From Gemmatimonadota bacterium (GTDB taxonomy: Bacteria; GCA-2686955): DNA of 15,916 bases. A program made the position numbers and the translations under genes. Shown here piece by piece: positions 7,559 through 14,618 of this stretch (its first letter is position 1; each line of letters begins with the position of its first letter). The stretch covers positions 1 through 15,916 of the forward strand of contig NYZA01000067.1 in the NCBI GenBank assembly GCA_002686955.1. Reading direction: 5' to 3'. A model generated the notes under the pieces. It ran no database searches. It was not told the DNA's origin and saw nothing but the letters and a program-made list of their open reading frames with translations.

Positions 7559-10500
7559 ATGGGTTTTTTCCGTCGCGTGATAGAAAACACCGTTCTCACG
7601 AATATGTTGGCCCTGATCGTATTGATCATGGGGGCGCTTGCTTTCATCCGCATGCCCCGCGAGGCCTACCCGAACATCAGCTTCAATTGGGTCTACATAT
7701 TCGCGCTCTATCCGGGCGCCACACCGGAAGAGATCGAGCGCAAGGTCATTCGCGAGATCGAAGAGGCGATCGAGGGGATCGAAGGGATCAGCACGATCAC
7801 CTCGCTGGCGACGGAAAACGCCGGTCAGGTTTCGCTTCGATTCGAAACGATGTCTCGCGACGATTACAAACGTCGCTTGCAAGACGTGCAACGGGAGATC
7901 GATTCGATCCGTGATCAGCTGCCGGAGGGCGTCGAAGCGATCGACTATTTCGATCTCGATACCTCCACATTCGAGCCGCTCGTACATATCACGCTGGCGG
8001 GGGATTACCCCGAGGCGCAGCTCAAGCGCTGGGTCGACGATCTTCGCGAAGAAGTCCTCGATGTCGATGGAATCTCCGACGCATCGCTGATCGGAACCCG
8101 CGATCGCCAAGTTTTTGTCGACGTAGACGCCGCCGCCCTGCGAGCGACCGGCCTTCCTCTTACGGCCGTGGTCGATGCACTCCGCGCTCACAATCTCGAT
8201 CTGCCCGCGGGCAACTACCCCGTGGGTGACGTCGAGTTCATGGTCAAAACCAAAGGCGAGGTCGATTCGGCCGCAGAGCTCGAAGAGATCATTCTGCGGC
8301 CGTCGGCTACCGGAGGTCATCTGCGAATTCGCGACGTCGCCGACGTGCGCGCGGGATTCGAAGCTGCCATCACCCATTCCAGAGTCGACGGAACGCCGGC
8401 CTTCGCCCTCTTCGTGACGCGCAGAGCGTCGGCCAACACTCTCGATCTTCTCGACCGGGTGCGAAAAGTGTCGGAGCGCGTCGAAGAGCGTCTGCCGGCC
8501 GATGTCGAAGTGCGGCTGAGCGGCGACTCGACCCTGGGTATCCGCGACATTCTTCGCACCCTCTACCGGAACGCCGGCTTCGGTCTCATCCTCGTCATCA
8601 TCACCTTGCTCCTGTTCTTGGAGTCGAGAAACGCCCTCTTCGCCGCCGTAGGAATCGCCGTCAGCTTCATGGGCACCTTCCTTTTCCTCGACCTTGTAGG
8701 CGAGACCCTGAACGGCAACTCCCTCTTCGGACTCGTGTTGGTGCTCGGCATGATCGTCGATGACGCCATAGTAATCATCGAGAACGTCTTCCGTCATGTT
8801 CAGCACGGCAGCCCGCCGCGGCGGGCGGTGATCAAAGGCATGTCGGAAGTGGCGATGCCGGTGGTCAGCTCTTCCGCTACGACGATCGCCGGCTTCTTGC
8901 CATTGATGTTGCTCCCCGGGATCATCGGAGAGTTTCTTAAGGTCGTGCCCTTGGTGGTTTCCGTCGCGCTCGCCGTCTCTCTATTCGAGGCGTTGATCGT
9001 CTTGCCCGCGCATGTTGCCGACTGGGGGCGATCGGTTGCCACCGATGACCGTCCACCCCTTGGCAGCCGACTGCTCGACCGCATCCGTCCAGCCTACACG
9101 CGGGCACTCGCGCTCAGTTTCGATCATCGAATCATCGTCGGTGCCTTCGCGACGATTCTGCCGGTGCTCTCGATCCTCGTCATCGGCATGAAGCTGGCCG
9201 ATGCAGATCTCTTCGCGGGCGAGGAACGCGGTCAGTTCTTCGTTCAGGTTTGGGCTCCCGAGGGAACCACGCTCGAAGCGATGGACAGGAAAATGCGTCG
9301 CTTCGAGGAGATCGTTCTCGAATCGGTCCCCCCCGAAGAACGGAACGCCGTTCTCACCACCGCCGGACTGGTGCGCACCGAAACCGACTGGATCTGGAAG
9401 CCCGCGGTCGGCGAAGTGTTCGTAGATCTGATTCCGCGCAAGGAACGCGCTCGAACGACGCGTCAGATCACCGATTCAATTCGCGCCGAGATCGCCTCGG
9501 TGAGCGGCCTTCAGGCGGTGAAGATCTGGGAGGTGACCGATGGCCCGCCCGCGGGTGCGCCGATCGAATTCAAGATCAAGGGCCCTTATCTCGAAGACCT
9601 CGAAGTCCTGGCCACTCGTTTTCAGGAGGAGTTGGGCGCGTTGCCGGGCGTAGTCGACGTGGACCACAATCTGAAACCGGGCAAGCAGGTGCTCGAGATC
9701 CGCCTGCGCCCCGATGTCGCCGGAATGGTTGCCCTCGACAACGCCGGTCTCGCTACCTTTGTTCGCACGGCTCTCGACGGCGAGACCGCGACCAGCTACC
9801 TCGACGGCGACGAGAAGATCGACGTGGTGGTTCGCTTGGATGAGAAATTCCGTCGCGACGTGACCGATATCTTGTCGCTGCGGGTGCCGGCCAGAATGGG
9901 CGGAGAAGTGGCACTGAGCGACATAGCGGACGTGAGGGTTGCGGAAGGGCTGAGCACGGTTCCTCGATTCGACGGCGAACGCGCGGTGACGATCACGGGC
10001 AATCTCGCCGAGGGGGGCATGTCGGGGGGCGATGTCTCGCGGTGGGTGGAGAGACGCTTCGAAGAGCTCTCGGCGAGCTTCCCCGGCTACCGCATCGATT
10101 TCGGCGGGGAAATGAAGGAGTTCGAGAAAGCACTCAGCGGGATCGGGCGGCTCGGCCTGCTCGGTCTTTTGCTCATCTATATGATCCTGGGGGCGCAATT
10201 CCGGTCGTTCATCCAGCCTCTGATCATCCTCTATACGATCCCGATCGGCCTCGCCGGAGCGGCGCTAAGCCTGACCGTGAGCGGCGATGCCTTGACGATT
10301 ACGACACTCTACGGTTTCGTCGCTCTGGCGGGTGTGGTCGTAAACGACTCTCTGGTATTGATCGAGTTCATAAATATGGCGCGAGAAAAGGGAATGGCGC
10401 TTCGCGAAGCGGTTCTCGATGCCGGTCGCACGCGCCTGCGCCCGATATGTCTGACCACAGTGACGACAGTATTCGGCCTCACACCGATGATGCTGGGAAT

Positions 10501-10672
10501 AGGCGGCCATTCGCCGGTCTGGGGACCGCTGGCACGCACGATTGTCTGGGGCCTGACGGTCGCGACGGTTTTGACCCTGATCGTCATCCCATGTCTGTAC
10601 AGCCTCGTCGATGATGTGGCGAGGAAGCTGCATCTCGGGCGTTTTCATGGCGGACGGCGGGTGGAGGTTTGA
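7559..10672 (+). CDS. RND-family efflux permease (HAE-like, AcrB superfamily)
   Basis: This inner-membrane proton-driven pump should work as a trimer exporting hydrophobic or amphiphilic compounds through the adaptor and channel. At 1037 aa it has the full RND length, with helix 1 at about 12-30, two large periplasmic loops and two groups of transmembrane helices. Helix 4 contains GMIVDDAIVIIENVF with D401 and D402, matching the AcrB proton-relay pair D407/D408. Helix 10 reads AGVVVNDSLVLIEFIN (N929, D930), so the relay lysine K940 of AcrB is absent. Such VVND-type sequences are common in one branch of RND pumps. The helix 11 motif RTRLRPICLTTVTTVFGLTP keeps the conserved arginines and threonine. 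The porter start (FALYPGATPEEIERKVIREI) is typical. The start is ATG 7559, 2 bp after the adaptor stop, implying coupled translation. The substrate is unknown; no regulator gene is adjacent. Confidence 0.95.
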   Translation: MGFFRRVIENTVLTNMLALIVLIMGALAFIRMPREAYPNISFNWVYIFALYPGATPEEIERKVIREIEEAIEGIEGISTITSLATENAGQVSLRFETMSRDDYKRRLQDVQREIDSIRDQLPEGVEAIDYFDLDTSTFEPLVHITLAGDYPEAQLKRWVDDLREEVLDVDGISDASLIGTRDRQVFVDVDAAALRATGLPLTAVVDALRAHNLDLPAGNYPVGDVEFMVKTKGEVDSAAELEEIILRPSATGGHLRIRDVADVRAGFEAAITHSRVDGTPAFALFVTRRASANTLDLLDRVRKVSERVEERLPADVEVRLSGDSTLGIRDILRTLYRNAGFGLILVIITLLLFLESRNALFAAVGIAVSFMGTFLFLDLVGETLNGNSLFGLVLVLGMIVDDAIVIIENVFRHVQHGSPPRRAVIKGMSEVAMPVVSSSATTIAGFLPLMLLPGIIGEFLKVVPLVVSVALAVSLFEALIVLPAHVADWGRSVATDDRPPLGSRLLDRIRPAYTRALALSFDHRIIVGAFATILPVLSILVIGMKLADADLFAGEERGQFFVQVWAPEGTTLEAMDRKMRRFEEIVLESVPPEERNAVLTTAGLVRTETDWIWKPAVGEVFVDLIPRKERARTTRQITDSIRAEIASVSGLQAVKIWEVTDGPPAGAPIEFKIKGPYLEDLEVLATRFQEELGALPGVVDVDHNLKPGKQVLEIRLRPDVAGMVALDNAGLATFVRTALDGETATSYLDGDEKIDVVVRLDEKFRRDVTDILSLRVPARMGGEVALSDIADVRVAEGLSTVPRFDGERAVTITGNLAEGGMSGGDVSRWVERRFEELSASFPGYRIDFGGEMKEFEKALSGIGRLGLLGLLLIYMILGAQFRSFIQPLIILYTIPIGLAGAALSLTVSGDALTITTLYGFVALAGVVVNDSLVLIEFINMAREKGMALREAVLDAGRTRLRPICLTTVTTVFGLTPMMLGIGGHSPVWGPLARTIVWGLTVATVLTLIVIPCLYSLVDDVARKLHLGRFHGGRRVEV

Positions 10673-10788
10673 AGAAGAAGAGGGGGTGGGATGACTGAAT
10701 ACTGCGATGCTGGTCGCCGTGATTCGATTCCAGACCCGCCCCGTGGCTCCTCGTGTTCCGAAGTCTCGATCTGGGGTGGTTTTGGCGG
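10673..10788. other. Spacer after the efflux operon
   Basis: The stretch between the permease stop and the -35 box at 10789 has no supported gene. I see no hairpin followed by a T-run. A short segment (GATTCGATTCC, about 10731-10741) resembles a tRNA T-loop, but it has no pairing stem and no acceptor end. Confidence 0.5.
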
Positions 10789-10818
10789 TTGACAGGGTGG
10801 TGATCGGGCGCATACGCT
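10789..10818 (+). promoter_or_regulatory. Sigma70-type promoter upstream of the second propeller locus
   Basis: A perfect TTGACA (10789-10794) is followed after 18 nt by TACGCT (10813-10818), which fits TAnnnT. An inverted repeat, GGCGCAT (10807-10813) and ATGCGCC (10834-10840), overlaps the -10 box and the probable transcription start and could be an operator or a 5' hairpin. It reads into the propeller pseudogene. A 20-codon frame from ATG 10834 ends early and may be what remains of the original gene start. Confidence 0.5.
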
Positions 10819-10874
10819 ATTTGCACGAAGCAGATGCGCCTTAGCGGGATCGCGCGCGAGGATTCCGATCGTGG

Positions 10875-12832
10875 GTGGCCATGCAGGCGCTACTGACTGG
10901 GGGACGGGCGCTCCGTGCCCCGGCGGCGAGGATCATAGGCTCGCTTTCAGCGAGCGCGAACGAGCAATCACAGGGAGGCCCGCAGGTGGAGTCGTTCGAA
11001 GTGACGGCGGATTTCTCGACCGAGGTCGGCGCCGATCTTTACTTTTATTATGAGTGCTGGTACTACTTCGCAACGAAGATCCAGCCATGGGAGACCCGCC
11101 TTTTCAAGGTGTACAAGCCATGAGTGCGCAACCAGAACCCCGCTGCCGCAGCCGCTGGAGATGTTGTGTACGTGCGGTCGATATCGGTGCATCTGGGCCG
11201 TCCAGTCGTCGGCATCTTGGATTGGTCGTGCAAGCCCGGGTTGCCCCGGGCGGTGGGTGCATTGCCGGTGGACTTCTACTCCGTGCACTCAATGGTCGTT
11301 ACTAACCAGAGTCTCTGGGTCTCTGGGGCGGCGATCGGGGAGAACGACTTCGTATATCGATTCGACATTGGCGATCCATTGCACCCGACCGGATCCGGCT
11401 CAACGGACATACGCGGAAAGCTCCAGGAAAGCGGCGGTCTACTCTTCGTCCTCAGCCTACCGGTTTCCATCATCGATCCCACATTCCAGGACTCGATCGC
11501 CGTTATCGGCAGCGTCGATTTCGAAGAACCGGTTCAGGATCTGGCGTACATCCCTCCCTGCGTGGCGACGATCAGCGGCGATTCGCTCTCCCTTTTCGAT
11601 ATCACTCTCCCGAGCGCGCCGGTTTTGCTGGCAACCGAAGCAACGGCCGCTACTCAGCTCGAGCCGGGGCCGAATGTCGTCTTCGCGCTCGGTGACTCTC
11701 TACACGTGCTGGATTGGCGGGATCGCCCAACTCTCGCGACCCTGGCGACGATCGACATCCCCGGATCCGCCCTCGACGCCGCCTTCGATCCCGCGCGCGA
11801 TGCGATCCTGGTCGCGGCTGGAGAGGAGGGGCCTACACCATCGATGTGTCGCTACCCACGGCGCCTGTATTGCAGTGGCGCGAGCCGGAGCGGGAGAGCT
11901 TCACGCCCTACCGCGCCTTTGGAACCGCGAATCGCGTCTATCTCGTCGATAGCGATACGACGGCATCATTCGCGGTCGTGGATGCGACCACCTTGGATCA
12001 CCCGCGATGGTCCGTCGCGAGCCCCGGTGGCCCGAGCAGCTGCGATGTCGTCGCGCATGAAAGCGACAGAATCGCATACGTGAAGCCCTGCGGCACAGGG
12101 CCAGGGTGGATCGATGTTTGGAACGTGGAGGATTGAAGGAATCCGACTCTCGAAAACACTGTATCGGCAGAGCCCGCTCTGGTGGATCTCCTGGTCGGGG
12201 ACTCGAAGCTCTACGCCGCGGGCATTGGAGTTCAGTCTTTCGATATCACCGATCCAGCCAAGCCGATCCCTTTGGGCTTCCAGCCCTTCACCGGCTTCGT
12301 CGGCAGCCCTTGCCACGCATACGTCGAAGCTGGGGATCGCAAGCTCGTCGTTGCCATGGACTACCTCGTCCGCGTCGTGGACATGAGCGCACCAGCCCAG
12401 CCCGAGGTCGTTTATGAGAGCATGATCGACAGCGTGGAGATATGGGGTGGATGCGCGGCGAAGGGGTCATTCGTCTTCGCGTTCGCGAAGGGCGGTGACG
12501 AGCTCTGGTCGATCGATTTTTCGGTTCCGGAAGCTCCGCGCGTCGCGCACCAGATGCTCTTCGAAGCAACGGAGAGTCCGTTCCTGGGGCTCACCGTTGT
12601 CGGCGACTGGCCCTACACAGCGCCGAAGATGCTCGGTGATGCACTTCCCTCCCTTCACGTCTTGCAAATCGACGCCGGCGGCGCTCTGCGCGAGGTGGCG
12701 CGACATCAGCTCTTCGCCCAAACCTGGGCACTCGCGGCGAAGCAAGGCCACGTGCTCATCGGCGGTGATTACGGCTTCGGCTGGCTCGTGGACGAGAGCA
12801 GGGCGACTGCGGTCGAGCCGGGGCCGCGATAG
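10875..12832 (+). pseudogene. Broken second LVIVD-type secreted beta-propeller gene
   Basis: Pieces of one propeller protein run continuously but are interrupted three times. Piece A (to 11120) ends TRLFKVYKP, then TGA at 11121-11123. The same frame continues as piece B (11124 to about 11831) with VVYVRSISV, VYRFDIGDPLHP and LSLFDITLPSAPVLLATE. At the G4 run 11828-11831 the protein shifts frame. One extra G would give AAGEEGAYTIDVSLPTAPVL, joining piece C (to 12133, ending GPGWIDVWNVED). A TGA at 12134-12136 interrupts, then the same frame reads RNPTLENTVSAEPALVDLLV and VQSFDITDPAKP to a TAG at 12830-12832. Both stops are TGA, which a C-to-T change of an arginine CGA codon would create. The total, about 620-650 codons, is close to the propeller at 1114-3212. 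The N-terminus before about 10986 is unconvincing and no signal peptide is seen, so the start is probably lost. It is downstream of a good promoter, so it may still be transcribed. Confidence 0.75.
10939..10955 (+). repeat. Perfect 7-bp inverted repeat
   Basis: GCTCGCT and AGCGAGC are separated by TTC, giving a compact hairpin inside the doubtful N-terminal part of the propeller pseudogene, about 120 nt after the promoter. A second imperfect stem (GACGG...CCGTGCC, about 10903-10920) lies just before it. No T-run follows, so it is not an obvious terminator. Confidence 0.4.
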
Positions 12833-12864
12833 GGCCGGTGCGTCAGGCACCGGAAACACCGGCC
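12833..12864 (+). repeat. Competing stem-loops directly after the propeller pseudogene
   Basis: CCGGTG (12835-12840) can pair with CACCGG at 12848-12853, or, as GGCCGGTG (12833-12840), with CACCGGCC at 12857-12864 for an 8-bp perfect stem. The element starts right after the TAG at 12830-12832, where a 3'-end structure is expected, but it lacks a T-tract. Confidence 0.4.
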
Positions 12865-13130
12865 TGGCGGGCGGCGCACCTGGAGCCGGCACCATTCAGC
12901 GCGCCCGAGGTCGGCGAGGTCAGCGGTGCCGATGAGCAACCTGATGCGCGCCTGGACCCTCTCGATTGTCGGTCGTTCGCTGAGGCCGGTTCGGATGGCG
13001 CGGAGCCGCGGGGCGTGCCTGGCGACGAGTCGCGGGGATCCGTCCTCCAGTGCACGGTCTCCCCCCGTTGATTTTTCTTCCCGGTTCGTGTGGATCGCGG
13101 ATGGAGAGTGTGGGGCAAGAACACCAAGAG
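12865..13130. other. Gene-free spacer between propeller pseudogene and sulfotransferase unit
   Basis: Several frames are open here on both strands, as expected in GC-rich DNA. None has a recognisable motif, a good start with ribosome binding site, or protein-like composition. The longest is a minus-strand frame at 12769-13200 that runs across the pseudogene end and the terminator; I reject it as coding. The stretch could hold a non-coding RNA or a 3' untranslated region, ended by the terminator at 13034-13076. Confidence 0.45.
13034..13076 (+). terminator. Likely intrinsic terminator
   Basis: GGGGA-T-CCGT (13034-13043) pairs with ACGG-TC-TCCCC (13054-13064), a 9-bp GC-rich stem with one small internal bulge and a 10-nt loop. 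It is followed within 8 nt by five T residues (13072-13076). It would stop plus-strand transcripts coming from the propeller locus, about 57 bp before the next promoter. Confidence 0.55.
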
Positions 13131-13132
13131 CC

Positions 13133-13160
13133 TTGGGTTCGGCGCGTCTGGAGTTATTCT
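13133..13160 (+). promoter_or_regulatory. Putative promoter of the sulfotransferase-methyltransferase unit
   Basis: TTGGGT (13133-13138) and TATTCT (13155-13160) are 16 nt apart. The predicted transcript would start near 13167 and leave roughly a 75-nt leader before the TTG start at 13243. It lies just after the likely terminator, which supports a new transcription unit here. Confidence 0.45.
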
Positions 13161-13242
13161 TGCGCGAACCCTTTCGAGCCGGCCGACTGGAGCCGATCAT
13201 CCAGGACGACGGGGCGGCACGAAAACGAAGAGCGCGGGCACC

Positions 13243-13872
13243 TTGAACGTCTTCATACTAAACACAGGCAGATGCGGCTCGACCACATTCATCGAGGCTT
13301 GCCGCCACGTGACCAACTACAGCTGCGGGCACGAATCGAGAACCGGTCTGCTCGGCGCGGATCGACTCGATTATCCCGAGAACCACATCGAGGCCGACAA
13401 CCGCCTCTCTTGGCTCCTGGGCAGACTCGAGACAAGCTACGGCGATGATGCATTCTACGTACACTTGAAACGAGACGAGCGCGATGTAGCACGCAGTTTT
13501 TCCCGGCGCTATTCGCGCGGGATAATCAAGGCATACAGAGGCGACGGCATTTTGAGAAAGCTGCCGGAGGAAAGTGATCGCATGAATGTCGCCTTGGATT
13601 ACTGTCGCACCGTAAACAGCAACATAGAGCTCTTCCTCAAGGATAAGACACGGAAGATGGAGGTCGACCTGGAGAATGTCGCGAGCGATTTCCCCGCGTT
13701 CTGGGAGGCGATCGGGGCGAAGGGCTCTCTCGGCGCCGCAATCAGAGAGTTCGAAAAGCGTCATAACGCTTCGGAATCGATGCGTCGAAACGCGGGGCGC
13801 GGCCGGAGGCGACGTGGCTCGCGCGGAATTGGAGATTCGATTAGACGATTCGCGCGACGTAGGCGCGTATAG
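13243..13872 (+). CDS. Small sulfotransferase-family protein
   Basis: It probably transfers sulfate from PAPS to an acceptor not identifiable from sequence. The N-terminal MNVFILNTGRCGSTTF (residues 1-16) carries the phosphate-binding loop of sulfotransferases (5'-phosphosulfate site, GRCGSTT). HLKRDERDVARSF (74-86) matches the 3'-phosphate-binding motif, with R77 and S85 eight residues apart as in the family. The start is TTG 13243, directly before the first beta strand; no ATG or GTG fits, and upstream in-frame codons look non-coding. There is no clear ribosome binding site. The 209-aa length is short, as in compact bacterial members. The last 33 or so residues after RHNAS are strikingly arginine-rich (GRGRRRRGSRG, FARRRRV). 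In another frame the same DNA reads DASKRGARPEATWLARNWRF then stops at 13842-13844, so a late frameshift may have replaced the natural C-terminus. The methyltransferase starts 17 bp downstream. Confidence 0.78.
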   Translation: MNVFILNTGRCGSTTFIEACRHVTNYSCGHESRTGLLGADRLDYPENHIEADNRLSWLLGRLETSYGDDAFYVHLKRDERDVARSFSRRYSRGIIKAYRGDGILRKLPEESDRMNVALDYCRTVNSNIELFLKDKTRKMEVDLENVASDFPAFWEAIGAKGSLGAAIREFEKRHNASESMRRNAGRGRRRRGSRGIGDSIRRFARRRRV

Positions 13873-13876
13873 GATC

Positions 13877-13883
13877 GGAGGAG
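13877..13883 (+). promoter_or_regulatory. Strong ribosome binding site for the methyltransferase
   Basis: GGAGGAG lies 6 nt before ATG 13890. This internal gene of a transcription unit has a classic Shine-Dalgarno sequence, unlike the first genes of the hemB, phospholipase and efflux units. Confidence 0.8.
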
Positions 13884-13889
13884 CTTTCA

Positions 13890-14618
13890 ATGATCTACCG
13901 CACCCACGCCGAGCTCTACGACCGCATCTACCACTGGAAAGACTACGAGGGCGAGTCGCGCAAACTCCGCGCGCTTCTCACCCACGAAGGGATCGAAGAA
14001 GGTTCCGCCGTGCTCGAGGCGGCCTGCGGCACGGGCCTCTTTCTCGAGCAGCTGCAAGATCGATATGAGATGAGCGGCTTCGACATCCACGAACCGATGC
14101 TCGAGCTGGCGCGTCGACGTGTTCCCAGTGTGCCCCTCTTCGCGGCCGATATGCGACGCTTTGCCCTGGATAGCCCGGTCGACGCGCTTCTCTGCCTCTT
14201 TTCGTCGATCGGCTACCTGAGAAGCGACAAAGAGCTCAGCGAAGCCGCCGCTTGTTTCGCCCGAGCACTTCGACCCGGCGGGCTCCTCGTGGTGGAGCCG
14301 TGGATCTTGCGCGAGCACTACGAGCCGGGACGACCCAGCATGCACACCTATGCGGACGAAAACCTGAAGCTCTGCCGCGCCGTGGTGGCGGAGATCGATG
14401 GTGACCGCGCCGTGATGGAGATGAACTGGCTGGTCGCCGCCCGCGATCAGCCTATTCGCCACCTCGCTGAGCGGCACGAAATGCGCTTCACGCCGATCGA
14501 ATCGATGCTGGCGATACTCGAGGAGACGGGCTTCCACGCCAGATTCGAAGAGGAGGGATTGATGGAAGGGCGGGGTCTGTATATCGCTCGCCGCGCCGCA
14601 ACGAGGGTTACTCCCTGA
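13890..14618 (+). CDS. Class I SAM-dependent methyltransferase (DesVI/TylM1-like)
   Basis: This cytoplasmic methyltransferase (242 aa) transfers a methyl group from S-adenosylmethionine. Motif I is VLEAACGTGLFLEQL (41-55) with the glycine-rich loop ACGTG. The acidic residue at the end of the second strand is D65 in GFDIHEPML, and AADMRRF (86-91) and LLCLFSSIGYL (100-110) follow. The opening ELYDRIYHWKDYEGESRKLR and the CLFSSIGYL and ALRPGGLLVVEPW segments resemble the sugar N,N-dimethyltransferases DesVI and TylM1 of deoxyamino-sugar pathways. No other deoxysugar gene is present here, so the substrate is open; a small amine or sugar is a guess. It follows the sulfotransferase by 17 bp and is probably co-transcribed. 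Its 3' end overlaps the convergent RNA methyltransferase gene by 11 bp. Confidence 0.88.
   Translation: MIYRTHAELYDRIYHWKDYEGESRKLRALLTHEGIEEGSAVLEAACGTGLFLEQLQDRYEMSGFDIHEPMLELARRRVPSVPLFAADMRRFALDSPVDALLCLFSSIGYLRSDKELSEAAACFARALRPGGLLVVEPWILREHYEPGRPSMHTYADENLKLCRAVVAEIDGDRAVMEMNWLVAARDQPIRHLAERHEMRFTPIESMLAILEETGFHARFEEEGLMEGRGLYIARRAATRVTP

Noticed and set aside
7301-8806. Minus-strand open frame of about 500 codons opposite the RND permease
   Set aside because: It is antisense to highly conserved RND sequence and shows no domain of its own.
10710-10760. tRNA-like fragment containing a T-loop-like GATTCGATTCC
   Set aside because: The flanking bases do not pair as a T-stem, and no anticodon arm or acceptor stem is present.
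10875-12136. TGA recoded as an amino acid across the window, explaining the in-frame stops
   Set aside because: TGA ends the channel gene in an ATGA overlap and also ends the permease and the DesVI-like methyltransferase, so it is a normal stop here. Site-specific recoding is not excluded but has no positive evidence.
12769-13200. Minus-strand open frame across the spacer before the sulfotransferase
   Set aside because: It has no motif, no ribosome binding site, and runs through the probable terminator and the end of the propeller pseudogene.
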